DNA of 64,000 nt from Aliivibrio sp. 1S175 (GCF_001690985.1 NZ_MAJS01000006.1:82145-146144); one strand, 5' to 3'. Counted from the first letter of the stretch, positions 18,645 to 28,404 are shown. Made by a program: numbers and translations. The notes: generated from the letters alone by a model not told the origin.

Positions 18645-20169
18645 TTCAATTATATTTGGCAAGGGACGTCTGACGATTGAAGACGTTGTTGAAATCGCAA
18701 ACGGTGCAGACGCACAACTTAATAATGCTGATGAATTCATTGCAAAAATTGACCGTGGTGTTGAATTCCTAGAACGTCTTTTAAAAGAAGAAGGCGTGAT
18801 CTATGGAGTAACAACAGGGTACGGTGATTCTTGTACTGTCGCTATTCCAATGGATTTAGTGGATGAACTGCCATTACATTTAACTCGTTTTCATGGCTGT
18901 GGTTTAGGTGAAAACTTAGATGAACAACAATCTCGTGCGGTATTAGCTACTCGTTTGTGTTCTTTATCTCAAGGGGTTTCTGGCGTTACTCACGATTTGT
19001 TAAATCAAATTGTTACCCTAATTAATCACGGAATTTCACCGCGTATTCCTCAAGAAGGTTCAGTGGGCGCAAGTGGTGACTTAACACCGCTTTCTTACCT
19101 TGCAGCCACTCTTATTGGTGAGCGTGAAGTGATCTATAAAGGTGAAATCCGCGCAACCGCTGATGTCTTTAAAGAACTAAACATCACACCAATTAAGCTA
19201 AAACCAAAAGAAGGTTTAGCGTTAATGAATGGTACGTCAGTAATGACTGCGCTGGCGTGTTTAGCGTATAAACGTGCAGAATACTTAGCACAAATGGCAA
19301 CGAAGATCACCGCAATGGTATCTGTTGGCATGCAAGGCAATGACTTCCATTTTGATGAAGCATTATTTGCGGTAAAACCGCATCCAGGCCAGCAAAAAAT
19401 TGCGTCATGGTTGCGTTCTGATTTACACAATGAAACGCCACCAAGAAACAGTGATCGTCTGCAAGACCGATACTCTTTACGTTGTGCTCCTCACGTCATT
19501 GGTGTTCTTCAAGATAGCCTACCGTTCTTACGTCAAATGATTGAGAACGAACTGAACAGCGCTAACGATAACCCAATTATTGATGGTGATAATGAGCGTG
19601 TTCTTCATGGCGGTCATTTCTATGGTGGCCATATTGCGATGGCGATGGACATGCTAAAAACGGCTGTGGCAAACATTGCGGATTTATTGGATCGTCAAAT
19701 GGCACAGTTAATGGATTATAAGTTCAACAACGGCCTACCATTTAACCTAACTGGGGCAACAGGCGCACGTAAACCAATTAACCATGGCTTTAAAGCGGTT
19801 CAAATTGGTATTTCAGCGTGGACAGCAGAAGCACTCAAAGGCACGATGCCAGCAAGCGTATTCTCTCGTTCAACAGAGTGTCATAACCAAGATAAAGTGA
19901 GTATGGGAACTATTGCTTCACGTGATTGTTTGCGTGTTCTTCAGTTAACCGAGCAAGTCACTTCAGCTTCTTTATTAGCGGCAACTCAAGCGTTAGTATT
20001 GCGTGAAAGACAAGGTGAACTAAGTGATAACGAACTGAGCGCTGAGTTAAAAACCATGCGTGATGCGGTATTGTCTGAGTTTGAATTTGTGAACGAAGAT
20101 CGCCCACTAGAACAAGATCTACGTAATTTTATTAATAAAATTCAACAACAACATTGGACGCTATATTAA
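18634..20169 (+). CDS. MIO-type aromatic amino acid ammonia-lyase (APE starter supply)
   Basis: A 511-residue HAL/PAL/TAL family enzyme. ASG at 146-148 in VGASGDLTPL is the triad that forms the MIO electrophile, and Y58 in IYGVTTGYG is the family's active-site tyrosine. The pair that separates HAL (SH), TAL (HL) and PAL (FL) reads F86-H87 in TRFHGCGLG, which fits none of the three. In an APE cluster the likely reaction is tyrosine to 4-coumarate plus ammonia, feeding ApeH. There is no hut gene nearby, which argues against histidine catabolism. It sits between apeJ and apeK. Confidence 0.85.
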   Translation: MTTNSIIFGKGRLTIEDVVEIANGADAQLNNADEFIAKIDRGVEFLERLLKEEGVIYGVTTGYGDSCTVAIPMDLVDELPLHLTRFHGCGLGENLDEQQSRAVLATRLCSLSQGVSGVTHDLLNQIVTLINHGISPRIPQEGSVGASGDLTPLSYLAATLIGEREVIYKGEIRATADVFKELNITPIKLKPKEGLALMNGTSVMTALACLAYKRAEYLAQMATKITAMVSVGMQGNDFHFDEALFAVKPHPGQQKIASWLRSDLHNETPPRNSDRLQDRYSLRCAPHVIGVLQDSLPFLRQMIENELNSANDNPIIDGDNERVLHGGHFYGGHIAMAMDMLKTAVANIADLLDRQMAQLMDYKFNNGLPFNLTGATGARKPINHGFKAVQIGISAWTAEALKGTMPASVFSRSTECHNQDKVSMGTIASRDCLRVLQLTEQVTSASLLAATQALVLRERQGELSDNELSAELKTMRDAVLSEFEFVNEDRPLEQDLRNFINKIQQQHWTLY

Positions 20170-20627
20170 TGTCAAACACTGTGATTAATGCTGATGGATC
20201 ATCTAAATTGAACGTTCTGAGTTCAGAAGTGTTGATCACAACTGCTTTTCAAGATGCGGATCCAATGGGCATAATTTACCACGGAAACTATTTCCGATTT
20301 TTCGAAACCGCTCGCCACGAGATGCTAAAAAAAATCGGATATAGTTATAATGATATGGTTGACTCTGGTTATCTCTGGCCAATCATTGATGTTGGCGTGC
20401 GATACACTAAATCTATACGTTATGACCATACCATTCGAGTAGTGGCAACACTGACCGAGTGGGAAAATCGTATGCGTGTAGATTATGTTATTTATGATGC
20501 TGAATCTGGTGTCAGAATGACAAGAGGGCATACGATGCAGGTTGCTGTTGAAATGGAAAACGACGAAATGTGCTTTGTATCACCTAAAGCATTTACCGAT
20601 AAAGTAGAGGCTTACCAGAATGCATAG
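20169..20627 (+). CDS. apeK: Acyl-CoA/ACP thioesterase, hotdog fold (APE)
   Basis: A 152-residue 4-hydroxybenzoyl-CoA-thioesterase-type protein. DADPMGIIYHGNYFRF near residue 25 holds the catalytic aspartate (DxDPxG). I start at 20169, where ATG overlaps the ammonia-lyase stop by one base (TAATG), rather than at 20154 inside the preceding gene. It probably releases the polyene or clears mis-loaded ACPs. It overlaps apeL by eight bases. Confidence 0.85.
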   Translation: MSNTVINADGSSKLNVLSSEVLITTAFQDADPMGIIYHGNYFRFFETARHEMLKKIGYSYNDMVDSGYLWPIIDVGVRYTKSIRYDHTIRVVATLTEWENRMRVDYVIYDAESGVRMTRGHTMQVAVEMENDEMCFVSPKAFTDKVEAYQNA

Positions 20628-21240
20628 TATCAAACGATATATCTCAACCTTGTTATTGTCATTAAGCGTCTTATTCAGTGCGAATAGTTTTGCTTTTGGT
20701 GTAAATGACTTACAGCAACAACTCGCTCAATCAACGTTAGTGCGAGGAGACTTTCAGCAAGTTAGAACCATGCAAATGTTTAGCCAACCGCTATTAACAT
20801 CAGGGTCTTTTCTGTTGGATCATGAACAAGGGCTGTTATGGCAACAAACTAAGCCATTTCCAATTACGCTGACGCTAACGCAAAATAAGCTACGCCAGTT
20901 AATAAATGGCGAAGCCCAAGTAATAAATGACGCTCAAAACCCAATGGCATTCTACTTCACACGATTATTCCTTTCGTTATTTAAAGGGGATACTGACGCA
21001 ATAAAAGAGAATTTTACGTTGCAGCTTTCTGGTGACAAAGAGACATGGACATTATTACTAACGCCTACGACATCACCAATTGATAGTGTATTTAAATCGA
21101 TCAAAATCGAAGGTGGTACTTACTTAAATCGCGTTGTGTTAAGTGAAGTTCGTGGCGACGTAACAGAAATGCTTTTTACTAAGCAATCAACCAAACCTAT
21201 GACATTAACAGAAGAAGAGTTACGTGCATTTACCTTCTAA
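20620..21240 (+). CDS. apeL: LolA-like outer-membrane carrier (APE)
   Basis: A 206-residue periplasmic protein with a clear signal peptide (residues 1 to about 25, ending SANSFAF). The LolA-type half-barrel is indicated by LVRGDFQQVRTMQMFSQPL and GLLWQQTKPFP. LolA ferries lipoproteins; in APE clusters this paralogue is presumed to carry the polyene lipid across the periplasm with the exporter encoded next. It overlaps that gene by 17 bases. Confidence 0.84.
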   Translation: MHSIKRYISTLLLSLSVLFSANSFAFGVNDLQQQLAQSTLVRGDFQQVRTMQMFSQPLLTSGSFLLDHEQGLLWQQTKPFPITLTLTQNKLRQLINGEAQVINDAQNPMAFYFTRLFLSLFKGDTDAIKENFTLQLSGDKETWTLLLTPTTSPIDSVFKSIKIEGGTYLNRVVLSEVRGDVTEMLFTKQSTKPMTLTEEELRAFTF

Positions 21241-23575
21241 CTGGTTTAAGCCTCGACAGTTTGCTGTCAGTTGGTTATTGATAATCATAGGGTTAATCGG
21301 TCTTTTTGCTTATCAAGCTAATACAAAGGGCGTTCTCCCTGTAGAAACCAACATATTAGCGCTACTGCCTGATAATCAACAAGATAAGGTTGCCCAGCAA
21401 GCCTTTGATAGCATAGCAAATACCATGAGTGATAAAGTGGTGTTCGTTGTTCGCCAAACGGAGAATGACAATAAAAAGCTTATTAATGCCGTTGAGCAAT
21501 TTAGTATTGCCTTAAAAGAACTGCCTTTGTTTGATTCAGTTACAGCAACAGTGAGCAAAGACCAACAGCAAGCGTGGGGACAATATTACTTTCCAGCTCG
21601 TGCTCAGCTATTAACGGAAAGACAACAGCAGCAATTAATCTCAGCACCAGAACAACAAGTACAACAAGTATTGCAGGCACTGTATAACCCTTTTTCTGGT
21701 GTAACAGGGGTTGAATTAGAAAATGATCCATTCCTATTATTTAGGGACTACTTGTCAGGTTTAACAAAAAGCTCCAGCAATATTAAAATAGAAAATGGTT
21801 ACCTCACCGCAACGGTTGATGATGATAAATACATCGTGATTACCGCCGATCTTTCAGGATCATCTTACCAACTTTCTTTACAGCAGCAATTGCCTGATTT
21901 AATAGCATTAGAGCAAAACATACAGAAGCAATTCTCTGTTGATGTACAGCACACTGGCGTAATTTTCTATGCCGCTCATGGTACAGAAAGTGCGAAAGGA
22001 GAGATAAGTACGATTGGACTTGGTTCTCTGATCGGTATTCTTGTTTTAGTGCTTGTGGTGTATCGAAGTGCCATGCCATTAGCGCTGGCCTTATTGTCTA
22101 TAACGACAGGCTTATTCTGCGCTTATGTGTTAACTATTGCCTTGTTTGGATCGATTCATCTATTCAGTTTGGTATTTGGTGCCAGCTTGATAGGCGTCTC
22201 TATTGATTATGCTTTTCATTTCTTAACTGATCGTCTAAATGCCGGCAAAAAATGGAATTCAGTTGAGGGTATAAAACAACTTTTTCCAGCAATAACTCTA
22301 GGGCTAATCACAAGCTTGATTGGTTATTTAGGTATGTTGATAGCGCCATTTCCAGGTTTACAACAATTATCGTTATTCTCAGCCATTGGATTAACTGCCG
22401 CCTACTTTACGGTCGTGTGTTGGTATCCGTTACTTGCAAGCAAACCAAGTAAATATCATGTTATTCCTGCTCAACGAGCATTAAGTCAATGGTTACTTGT
22501 ATGGCAACAACCGTTGATCCGATTGGTGGTGCCGTTAAGCTTATTAGTTGCCGCTGTATTTGGGGTAACACAAGCTAAGTACGATGATGACATTCGTCAG
22601 CTTCAAGCCTTACCACAAGCGCTTCAGCAACAAGAAAGAGAGATAAAAAGCATTACAGGCGTTGGCGGTTCTCAACAGTTATTGCTAGTACGAGATAGCT
22701 CTGAAGAGGGGTTATTACAGAAATTAGAGTCAATCTCAAATGAATTAGAGCAAGGTAAGGGGTTTGGTGGTTTTCAATCCATTACCCGCTACGTGCCTTC
22801 GCAAAAAACACAGCAAGAAAATTACCAATTGGTTGATAAGTTATATAGAGATCAAGCGAGTACTTATCAAAAAGTAATACAACAAAAGCACGCTTTGTCT
22901 CAATTGCAGCCATACCATGCGCTGACCGTTGATGGGTTTTTAGCATCCCCAATCTCAGAGACAGTAGGTTTCTTGTGGCTTGGGAAAATTGATAACGTAT
23001 TCGCATCGGTTATTACGTTTAACCAAGAAGTTGATAGCGCCGTGTTAAGTGAGTTTGCTCAAGATAATGGAGCAACTTATCTCAATAAAGCAGAAGAGAT
23101 TTCGACTCTGTTTGCTCAATACCGCCAACGAATCACTGAACTGTTATTGATGGCTTATGCTGCGATATTTTTGCTGCTTCTGCCTCGTTATAAGCTGAAA
23201 CAAGCGTTCTTAATTGTATTGCCTCCATTTATAGCGGGTTGTGCGGGGCTTGCGGTTACGGTATTAACAGGCGTACCATTAAATCTGTTCAACTTATTGG
23301 CCTTGATGTTGATACTAGGAATAGGGATTGATTACACCCTTTTCTTTGCAGAGCAGAATAAACAAAGTGACCATTCACATAAAGAGAGCACGTTACTCGC
23401 GATTTCATTATCTGCTTTAACCACGATACTTTCCTTTGGGTTATTAGCCCTAAGCGAAACTCAGGCTATTCACAGTTTTGGTATTACAGTGTTAACAGGT
23501 ATTATTGTGGCTTGGTTATTAGCCCCATTAAGTCAACTACCTAAGTATAATTCACATCATAAAGGAGACAAATAA
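21224..23575 (+). CDS. apeM: MMPL/RND-family exporter (APE)
   Basis: A 783-residue inner-membrane protein with the duplicated RND layout: a first TM, a large periplasmic loop, a five-helix block starting near residue 260, then TM, loop and a second block from about 635. LGIGIDYTLFFAEQ in the second block and GVSIDYAFHFLTD in the first are the paired TM4 motifs with the proton-relay aspartates. It resembles HpnN/MMPL lipid exporters and probably moves the polyene lipid out of the inner membrane. The start is GTG with AGAAGAG upstream. Confidence 0.88.
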   Translation: MHLPSNWFKPRQFAVSWLLIIIGLIGLFAYQANTKGVLPVETNILALLPDNQQDKVAQQAFDSIANTMSDKVVFVVRQTENDNKKLINAVEQFSIALKELPLFDSVTATVSKDQQQAWGQYYFPARAQLLTERQQQQLISAPEQQVQQVLQALYNPFSGVTGVELENDPFLLFRDYLSGLTKSSSNIKIENGYLTATVDDDKYIVITADLSGSSYQLSLQQQLPDLIALEQNIQKQFSVDVQHTGVIFYAAHGTESAKGEISTIGLGSLIGILVLVLVVYRSAMPLALALLSITTGLFCAYVLTIALFGSIHLFSLVFGASLIGVSIDYAFHFLTDRLNAGKKWNSVEGIKQLFPAITLGLITSLIGYLGMLIAPFPGLQQLSLFSAIGLTAAYFTVVCWYPLLASKPSKYHVIPAQRALSQWLLVWQQPLIRLVVPLSLLVAAVFGVTQAKYDDDIRQLQALPQALQQQEREIKSITGVGGSQQLLLVRDSSEEGLLQKLESISNELEQGKGFGGFQSITRYVPSQKTQQENYQLVDKLYRDQASTYQKVIQQKHALSQLQPYHALTVDGFLASPISETVGFLWLGKIDNVFASVITFNQEVDSAVLSEFAQDNGATYLNKAEEISTLFAQYRQRITELLLMAYAAIFLLLLPRYKLKQAFLIVLPPFIAGCAGLAVTVLTGVPLNLFNLLALMLILGIGIDYTLFFAEQNKQSDHSHKESTLLAISLSALTTILSFGLLALSETQAIHSFGITVLTGIIVAWLLAPLSQLPKYNSHHKGDK

Positions 23576-24183
23576 TGAAGAGTCAGCCGTTAACATTACG
23601 TTATTTTTGCATCTTTATTTTGTCGTTTATCGTCATGGGATGTACATCAAAACCGATTAAGCTAGCCAATCAAGTTGAGGTTGCTCAGGGTAAATTTATT
23701 ACGCTTCCTCAACCGGCACAATATGGCAGTGATTTATCATTGAGCCAATTAATCTCGGTAGAGTTTCAAGGGGGTAAACAACAGTTACCAGTTCAATTGC
23801 AACTAACGGGTAATGATCTTGTTCTCGCAGGATTTGCCTCATGGGGTTCTCGATTACTGAGTTTAGATTACGATGGTTTAACACTAGATACGTATGTTAT
23901 GGCAGGGCTTTCCGATACATTACCTCCACCAGAGCAAGTATTATTTAATGTCATGATCACCCTATGGCCGATGGAAGCTTGGCAGGCATCATTAGATAAT
24001 ATTGGTTGGACGTTGAGCGAGAGCGATAATCATAGGGTGTTGGTTGATGAATCAGGTAAAACAGTATTAGATATTCGTTATGATTCAATCACCAATAAAT
24101 TTGATGGTGATATTCTCTTAACCAGCCCTCATTTAGGTTATGTCATTACAATTAAAACGTTTTCACATTCATCAGAAGCGTAA
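23575..24183 (+). CDS. apeN: DUF3261 lipoprotein (APE)
   Basis: A 202-residue lipoprotein: signal peptide and lipobox VMGC with Cys22. The mature part fits the DUF3261 family found in APE clusters. It begins in the TAATG overlap with apeM. Its likely location is the outer membrane, where it could receive the polyene from the LolA-like carrier much as LolB does; this role is inference. Confidence 0.8.
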   Translation: MKSQPLTLRYFCIFILSFIVMGCTSKPIKLANQVEVAQGKFITLPQPAQYGSDLSLSQLISVEFQGGKQQLPVQLQLTGNDLVLAGFASWGSRLLSLDYDGLTLDTYVMAGLSDTLPPPEQVLFNVMITLWPMEAWQASLDNIGWTLSESDNHRVLVDESGKTVLDIRYDSITNKFDGDILLTSPHLGYVITIKTFSHSSEA

Positions 24184-24208
24184 ACTCAACGAATAATGGA
24201 TAAATAAA

Positions 24209-25399
24209 ATGAGTGAATTTCCTGTATATATTCATGCCTGTGGTTCGCATTCAGCATTAGGTAAAGAGAGAAGTGATATTCATCAATCCCTCAGTGGAAA
24301 TAAAAAATCATCAATGAGAGCTGAGGGTGGGTGGTTAAACGATGGTAAATCGACCGTTGTTGGTAAGGCTGAAGGTGAATTGCCTGCAGTACCACCGCGT
24401 TTATCTGCATTTAATACTCGAAATAATCAATTAGTGCTTTCCGCGCTACAGCAAATAGAGCCTAAAATCGAAGAGGCAAAAACAAAATACGGAGCAGATC
24501 GTATTGCGGTTGTTGTAGGGACGAGTACTTCAGGGATATCTGATGGGGAAATCGCACTGAGTGAGAAATTAAATTCAGGTATTTTCCCCGCTGATTACCA
24601 CTATAGTAAGCAAGAGCTAGGAAACCCTGCGGAATTTATTGCCGATTACTTAAAAGTGTCAGGCCCAACGTATGCAATTTCAACGGCATGCTCATCAAGT
24701 GGCAGAGTGTTTTTATCCGCGAAGCGATTGTTGAAATCAGGCCTTGTTGATGCCGTTATTGTTGGTGGTACAGACTCTTTATGTAAGCTAACTCTTAATG
24801 GTTTTAATAGCCTAGAAGCGCTATCAAATGAACATTGCTTACCGTTCAGTCCTAATCGTAAAGGGATTAATATTGGCGAAGCCAGTGCGTATATGTTGTT
24901 AAGTGCAGACTCAAAAGACTCCGATAATCCAATTGCGTTACTTGGCGCGGGTGATAGCTCTGATGCTCATCATATCTCAGCGCCACAGCCAGAAGGAAAA
25001 GGGGCGATTGAATCGATGAATAAGGCTCTAAAAGATGCTGGCCTTGATGCCTCTGAGATTGGCTACATTAATGCACATGGTACAGCAACCCTGTTAAATG
25101 ATGCGATGGAATCAAAAGCCGTTAATGCTGTTTTTGGTAGCGATACTCCTATCAGTTCCACTAAACCATTAACAGGGCATACTTTAGGTGCCGCTGGTAT
25201 TATCGAAGCCTCTATCGCTTGGCATATTCTAACGTTTAATTTGCCTTTGCCAGTGCAAATTAATGATGGTGAAAAAGACAGTGAGTTAGCCGATATTAAT
25301 CTTGTGACCAATCAAAACTTAGAAAAAAAAGCCATCATTAGTAATTCATTTGCTTTTGGTGGCAATAACATCAGCTTAATTTTTGGATATCAATCATGA
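24209..25399 (+). CDS. apeO: Beta-ketoacyl-ACP synthase (APE, partner of the chain-length factor)
   Basis: A 396-residue KAS I/II-type enzyme with the full catalytic set: C161 in STACSSSG, H290 in NAHGTATL and H324 in LTGHTLGAAG. In characterised APE systems ApeO pairs with ApeC to build the main carbon chain by condensing with malonyl-ACP. The 25-base gap before it is the widest in the 3' half of the operon. The stop overlaps apeP (ATGA). Confidence 0.88.
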   Translation: MSEFPVYIHACGSHSALGKERSDIHQSLSGNKKSSMRAEGGWLNDGKSTVVGKAEGELPAVPPRLSAFNTRNNQLVLSALQQIEPKIEEAKTKYGADRIAVVVGTSTSGISDGEIALSEKLNSGIFPADYHYSKQELGNPAEFIADYLKVSGPTYAISTACSSSGRVFLSAKRLLKSGLVDAVIVGGTDSLCKLTLNGFNSLEALSNEHCLPFSPNRKGINIGEASAYMLLSADSKDSDNPIALLGAGDSSDAHHISAPQPEGKGAIESMNKALKDAGLDASEIGYINAHGTATLLNDAMESKAVNAVFGSDTPISSTKPLTGHTLGAAGIIEASIAWHILTFNLPLPVQINDGEKDSELADINLVTNQNLEKKAIISNSFAFGGNNISLIFGYQS

Positions 25400-25866
25400 G
25401 AACTATTCCTGATTTAATCGATCTTTTACCTCATGATATGCCTTTAGCATTAGTCGATAGGCTTATTGATGTTCAAGAACTGTCTATTCACAGCCAAGTA
25501 ACGATTAGTGAGCAAAATATTTTCTTTAACCATGAAACAAAATCTATTCCCGCATGGGTTGGTATTGAGTTTATGGCTCAGAGTATTGCTGGCTGGTCAG
25601 GCTTCCATGCATGGGAAAAAGGGAATAAACCACCAATAGGTTTCTTACTTGGCAGTCGAAAATACCAAGCAGAGTGCAGTGAATTTCAGCAAGGCGACAC
25701 ACTCGACATTTTTGCAGAGCAAATCTTAGAGAATAATGGCATGGCGGTATTCAGTTGTTATATTGAATGTAATGGTCAAAAAATAGCGTCAAGCCAATTA
25801 AATGTATTTGTGCCAACAGAAGAAAAATTAGAAGAGCTTTTAGCTCCTAAGCAAGACAAGCAGTAG
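25396..25866 (+). CDS. apeP: Hotdog dehydratase, second subunit (APE)
   Basis: A 156-residue protein with LLPHDMPLALVDRLID at the N-terminus and GIEFMAQSIAGW (about 57-68), the helix holding the FabA/FabZ acidic residue. With ApeI it is thought to form a heteromeric dehydratase in which the two subunits supply complementary residues. It overlaps apeO by four bases. Confidence 0.84.
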   Translation: MRTIPDLIDLLPHDMPLALVDRLIDVQELSIHSQVTISEQNIFFNHETKSIPAWVGIEFMAQSIAGWSGFHAWEKGNKPPIGFLLGSRKYQAECSEFQQGDTLDIFAEQILENNGMAVFSCYIECNGQKIASSQLNVFVPTEEKLEELLAPKQDKQ

Positions 25867-25874
25867 AGGGAATC

Positions 25875-26600
25875 ATGATGAGACAAGTATTAGTGACCGG
25901 AGCCAGTAAGGGGATTGGTCGCGCAATTTCAGAACAGTTAGCAAAAGATGGTTTCTTTGTGATTGTTCACTATATGAGTGATAAAGCTGGAGCCGAACAA
26001 ACATTAGCGACGATTGAAGAGAATGGCGGTTCAGGCCGATTAATTCAATTTGATATTAGTAATCGCGCACAATGTAAAGAGAAATTAGAAAGCGACATTG
26101 AAGCTCATGGTGCTTATTATGGTGTAGTGAGCAACGCCGGAATTACTCGTGATACTGCATTCCCAGCGATGACAGAAGAAGAGTGGGATGGCGTAATTCA
26201 TACCAACCTTGATAGTTTCTACAATGTTCTTCACCCTTGTGTTATGCCGATGGTCCAGCTGCGTAAAGGCGGCCGTATTGTGACATTAGCGTCAGTCTCT
26301 GGCATTGTAGGCAACCGTGGACAAACCAACTACAGCGCGGCTAAAGCGGGTGTTATTGGTGCGACTAAATCGTTAGCGTTAGAATTAGCGAAGCGAAAAA
26401 TCACAGTTAACTGTGTTGCTCCAGGTTTGATAGATACAGGTATGGTTGATGAACATGTAAAAGAACATGCATTACCACAAGTACCATTACGTCGCATGGG
26501 TGATCCAGAAGAAGTTGCAGGGCTTGTGAGTTACTTAATGTCAGATGTTGCGGGCTATGTGACTCGCCAAGTTATTTCTATTAATGGTGGTTTAGTATGA
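25875..26600 (+). CDS. apeQ: 3-oxoacyl-ACP reductase (APE)
   Basis: A 241-residue short-chain dehydrogenase of the FabG type. TGASKGIG at 8-15 binds NADP(H), SNAGI at about 86-90 is the structural motif, and the S-Y-K triad includes Y153 and K157 in NYSAAKAG. It reduces the beta-keto group in each elongation cycle. Two adjacent ATGs (25875, 25878) could start it; AGAGGGA suits either. The stop overlaps apeR by four bases. Confidence 0.9.
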   Translation: MMRQVLVTGASKGIGRAISEQLAKDGFFVIVHYMSDKAGAEQTLATIEENGGSGRLIQFDISNRAQCKEKLESDIEAHGAYYGVVSNAGITRDTAFPAMTEEEWDGVIHTNLDSFYNVLHPCVMPMVQLRKGGRIVTLASVSGIVGNRGQTNYSAAKAGVIGATKSLALELAKRKITVNCVAPGLIDTGMVDEHVKEHALPQVPLRRMGDPEEVAGLVSYLMSDVAGYVTRQVISINGGLV

Positions 26601-27832
26601 TTCGTCGTGTTGTGGTTACAGGTATGTCAGGCGTGACAGCCTTAGGCAGCGATTGGGACACCGTCGGTGAAAACCTTCGTAAGTGTGAAAATGCAACGCA
26701 ATATATGCCAAGCTTTGAAGTTTATGATGGCCTTAATACTAAGCTTGCTGCACCGATTAATGATTTTACATTACCAACGCATTATACCCGTAAGAAAATC
26801 CGTTCAATGGGGCGTGTTTCATTACTATCAACGGTTGCGTCAGAACAAGCATTAGAGCAAAGTGGCTTGATTGGTAATGATGTACTTACCAATGGTCAAA
26901 CAGGTATCGCCTTTGGTTCATCAACAGGATCTACTGATGCGGTAGGCGCGTTTGGTATCATGTTGAGTGAAAAAAGTACCAAAGCAATAACCGCAACGAC
27001 TTATGTAAAAATGATGCCACATACCGCCGCTGTAAACGTTGGTTTATTCTTTGGTTTACGTGGTCGTGTTATCCCAACAAGCAGTGCGTGTACTTCAGGT
27101 AGCCAAGCGATTGGTTACGCGTATGAAGCGATTAAGCACGGTTATCAAACCGTAATGGTTGCCGGTGGTGCAGAAGAGCTTTGCCCTACTGAATCGGCTG
27201 TTTTTGATACATTGTTCGCAACGAGCTTAAAAAATGATGCGCCTAAAACATCACCAAGTCCATACGATCAAGATCGAGATGGCCTCGTTATTGGTGAAGG
27301 TGCCGGTGTATTAGTACTTGAAGAGTATGAACATGCAAAAGCACGTGGTGCGACGATTTATGCAGAACTAATTGGCTTTGCAAGTAATTGTGATGCAGCT
27401 CATGTGACGCAACCTCAAATGGAAACCATGCAATTGTGTATGGAAATGTCACTACAAGATGCTAATTTATCTCCTGAACAAATTGGTTATGTATCAGCGC
27501 ATGGAACAGCAACAGAGCGTGGAGATATTGCAGAGAGCACAGCAACAGAAAATGTGTTTGGCTCATCAATGCCAATCAGTTCATTAAAATCTTACTTTGG
27601 TCATACACTGGGTGCTTGTGGCGCGATTGAGGCGTGGTTATCGATAGAGATGATGCGTAACAATTGGTTTAGTCCAACCTTAAATTTAAATAAGGTTGAT
27701 GAGCGTTGTGGCAAGCTTGATTACATTACAGGCACAGGTCGCGAGATTGATTGTAATTATATCATGAGCAATAACTTTGCTTTTGGTGGGATTAATACTT
27801 CGCTGATATTTAAGCGCTGGACAGAAAAATAA
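26597..27832 (+). CDS. apeR: Second beta-ketoacyl-ACP synthase, FabB/FabF-like (APE)
   Basis: A 411-residue ketosynthase with C165 in SSACTSGS, H302 in SAHGTATE and H336 in YFGHTLGACG. It is the second, separate KS of the APE pathway; structural work on homologues describes ApeR as a homodimer, in contrast to ApeO-ApeC. Both KS enzymes here are catalytically complete. Last gene of the operon, followed after about 50 bases by a strong terminator. Confidence 0.88.
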   Translation: MIRRVVVTGMSGVTALGSDWDTVGENLRKCENATQYMPSFEVYDGLNTKLAAPINDFTLPTHYTRKKIRSMGRVSLLSTVASEQALEQSGLIGNDVLTNGQTGIAFGSSTGSTDAVGAFGIMLSEKSTKAITATTYVKMMPHTAAVNVGLFFGLRGRVIPTSSACTSGSQAIGYAYEAIKHGYQTVMVAGGAEELCPTESAVFDTLFATSLKNDAPKTSPSPYDQDRDGLVIGEGAGVLVLEEYEHAKARGATIYAELIGFASNCDAAHVTQPQMETMQLCMEMSLQDANLSPEQIGYVSAHGTATERGDIAESTATENVFGSSMPISSLKSYFGHTLGACGAIEAWLSIEMMRNNWFSPTLNLNKVDERCGKLDYITGTGREIDCNYIMSNNFAFGGINTSLIFKRWTEK

Positions 27833-27874
27833 TCCTAAATTGATATTCAAAAGCAATTAAAAGAGACAGATAAT

Positions 27875-27908
27875 AAAAAACCGGTGAAGGGAATTCACCG
27901 GTTTTTTT
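27875..27908. terminator. Terminator of the APE operon
   Basis: An 8-bp GC-rich stem (CCGGTGAA / TTCACCGG, loop GGGAA) is flanked by six A and seven T. It should also stop minus-strand transcription from hslJ. Confidence 0.9.
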
Positions 27909-27957
27909 GTATCTTGTGTTTAAGTGACAACAAAGATAGATAATTATGCAGGATTGA

Positions 27958-28404
27958 TTAGTTTACCCAATCACGCAGTGTAAATGTTAACTCGTGATCT
28001 TGACCTTTAAGGATCAAGTTTTCTTTAGTAAGCGTAATGTCGCTCCATGTAGATAGAGTGCTTGATACGGCTTGTTCAGTCGTCATTGCATCGCCCATAC
28101 ACATTTTCATTGTCATTCCCATTTTCTCAATGCGGAATTGACCTTCTTCGTTTAGCTCACCTTGGCCAAAGAAGTTATTACAACCAGCGTTACCGTTAGC
28201 TGTCATTTTTTCGCCAATTTCAAGACGAGGCGCTTCTACTTTTTCTTCAGAAACAACATCTTTACCATCAACTTGCGTTAACTGCCAATTGTGGTGCTGA
28301 AGCATATCCGCTGAAACTTGAGCGTCAGCCATTAGATTATCGCTATTGCTTGCACATGCAGCCATTAATACCGGTAGAGATACAGCCACTAATAATTTTT
28401 TCAT
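27958..28404 (-). CDS. hslJ: META/HslJ-domain lipoprotein
   Basis: A 148-residue lipoprotein (MKKLLVAVSLPVLMAACAS; Cys17) whose mature part is a META domain: HNWQLTQVDGK, GCNNFFGQGEL and MTMKMCMGDAMTTEQAV. HslJ in E. coli is a heat-inducible outer-membrane protein linked to novobiocin tolerance. The family's conserved GCN and MKMCM cysteine stretches are both present. It is transcribed alone, convergent with the APE operon. Confidence 0.88.
   Translation of the reverse strand: MKKLLVAVSLPVLMAACASNSDNLMADAQVSADMLQHHNWQLTQVDGKDVVSEEKVEAPRLEIGEKMTANGNAGCNNFFGQGELNEEGQFRIEKMGMTMKMCMGDAMTTEQAVSSTLSTWSDITLTKENLILKGQDHELTFTLRDWVN

Noticed and set aside
18634-20169. Ammonia-lyase as HutH of histidine breakdown
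   Set aside because: No other hut genes are near; it is embedded in the pigment operon and overlaps apeJ and apeK.
9437-27832. Fatty-acid synthesis locus
   Set aside because: The ACPs, ketosynthases and dehydratases come with a chain-length factor, aryl ligase, exporter and LolA-like protein, which define an aryl polyene cluster instead.
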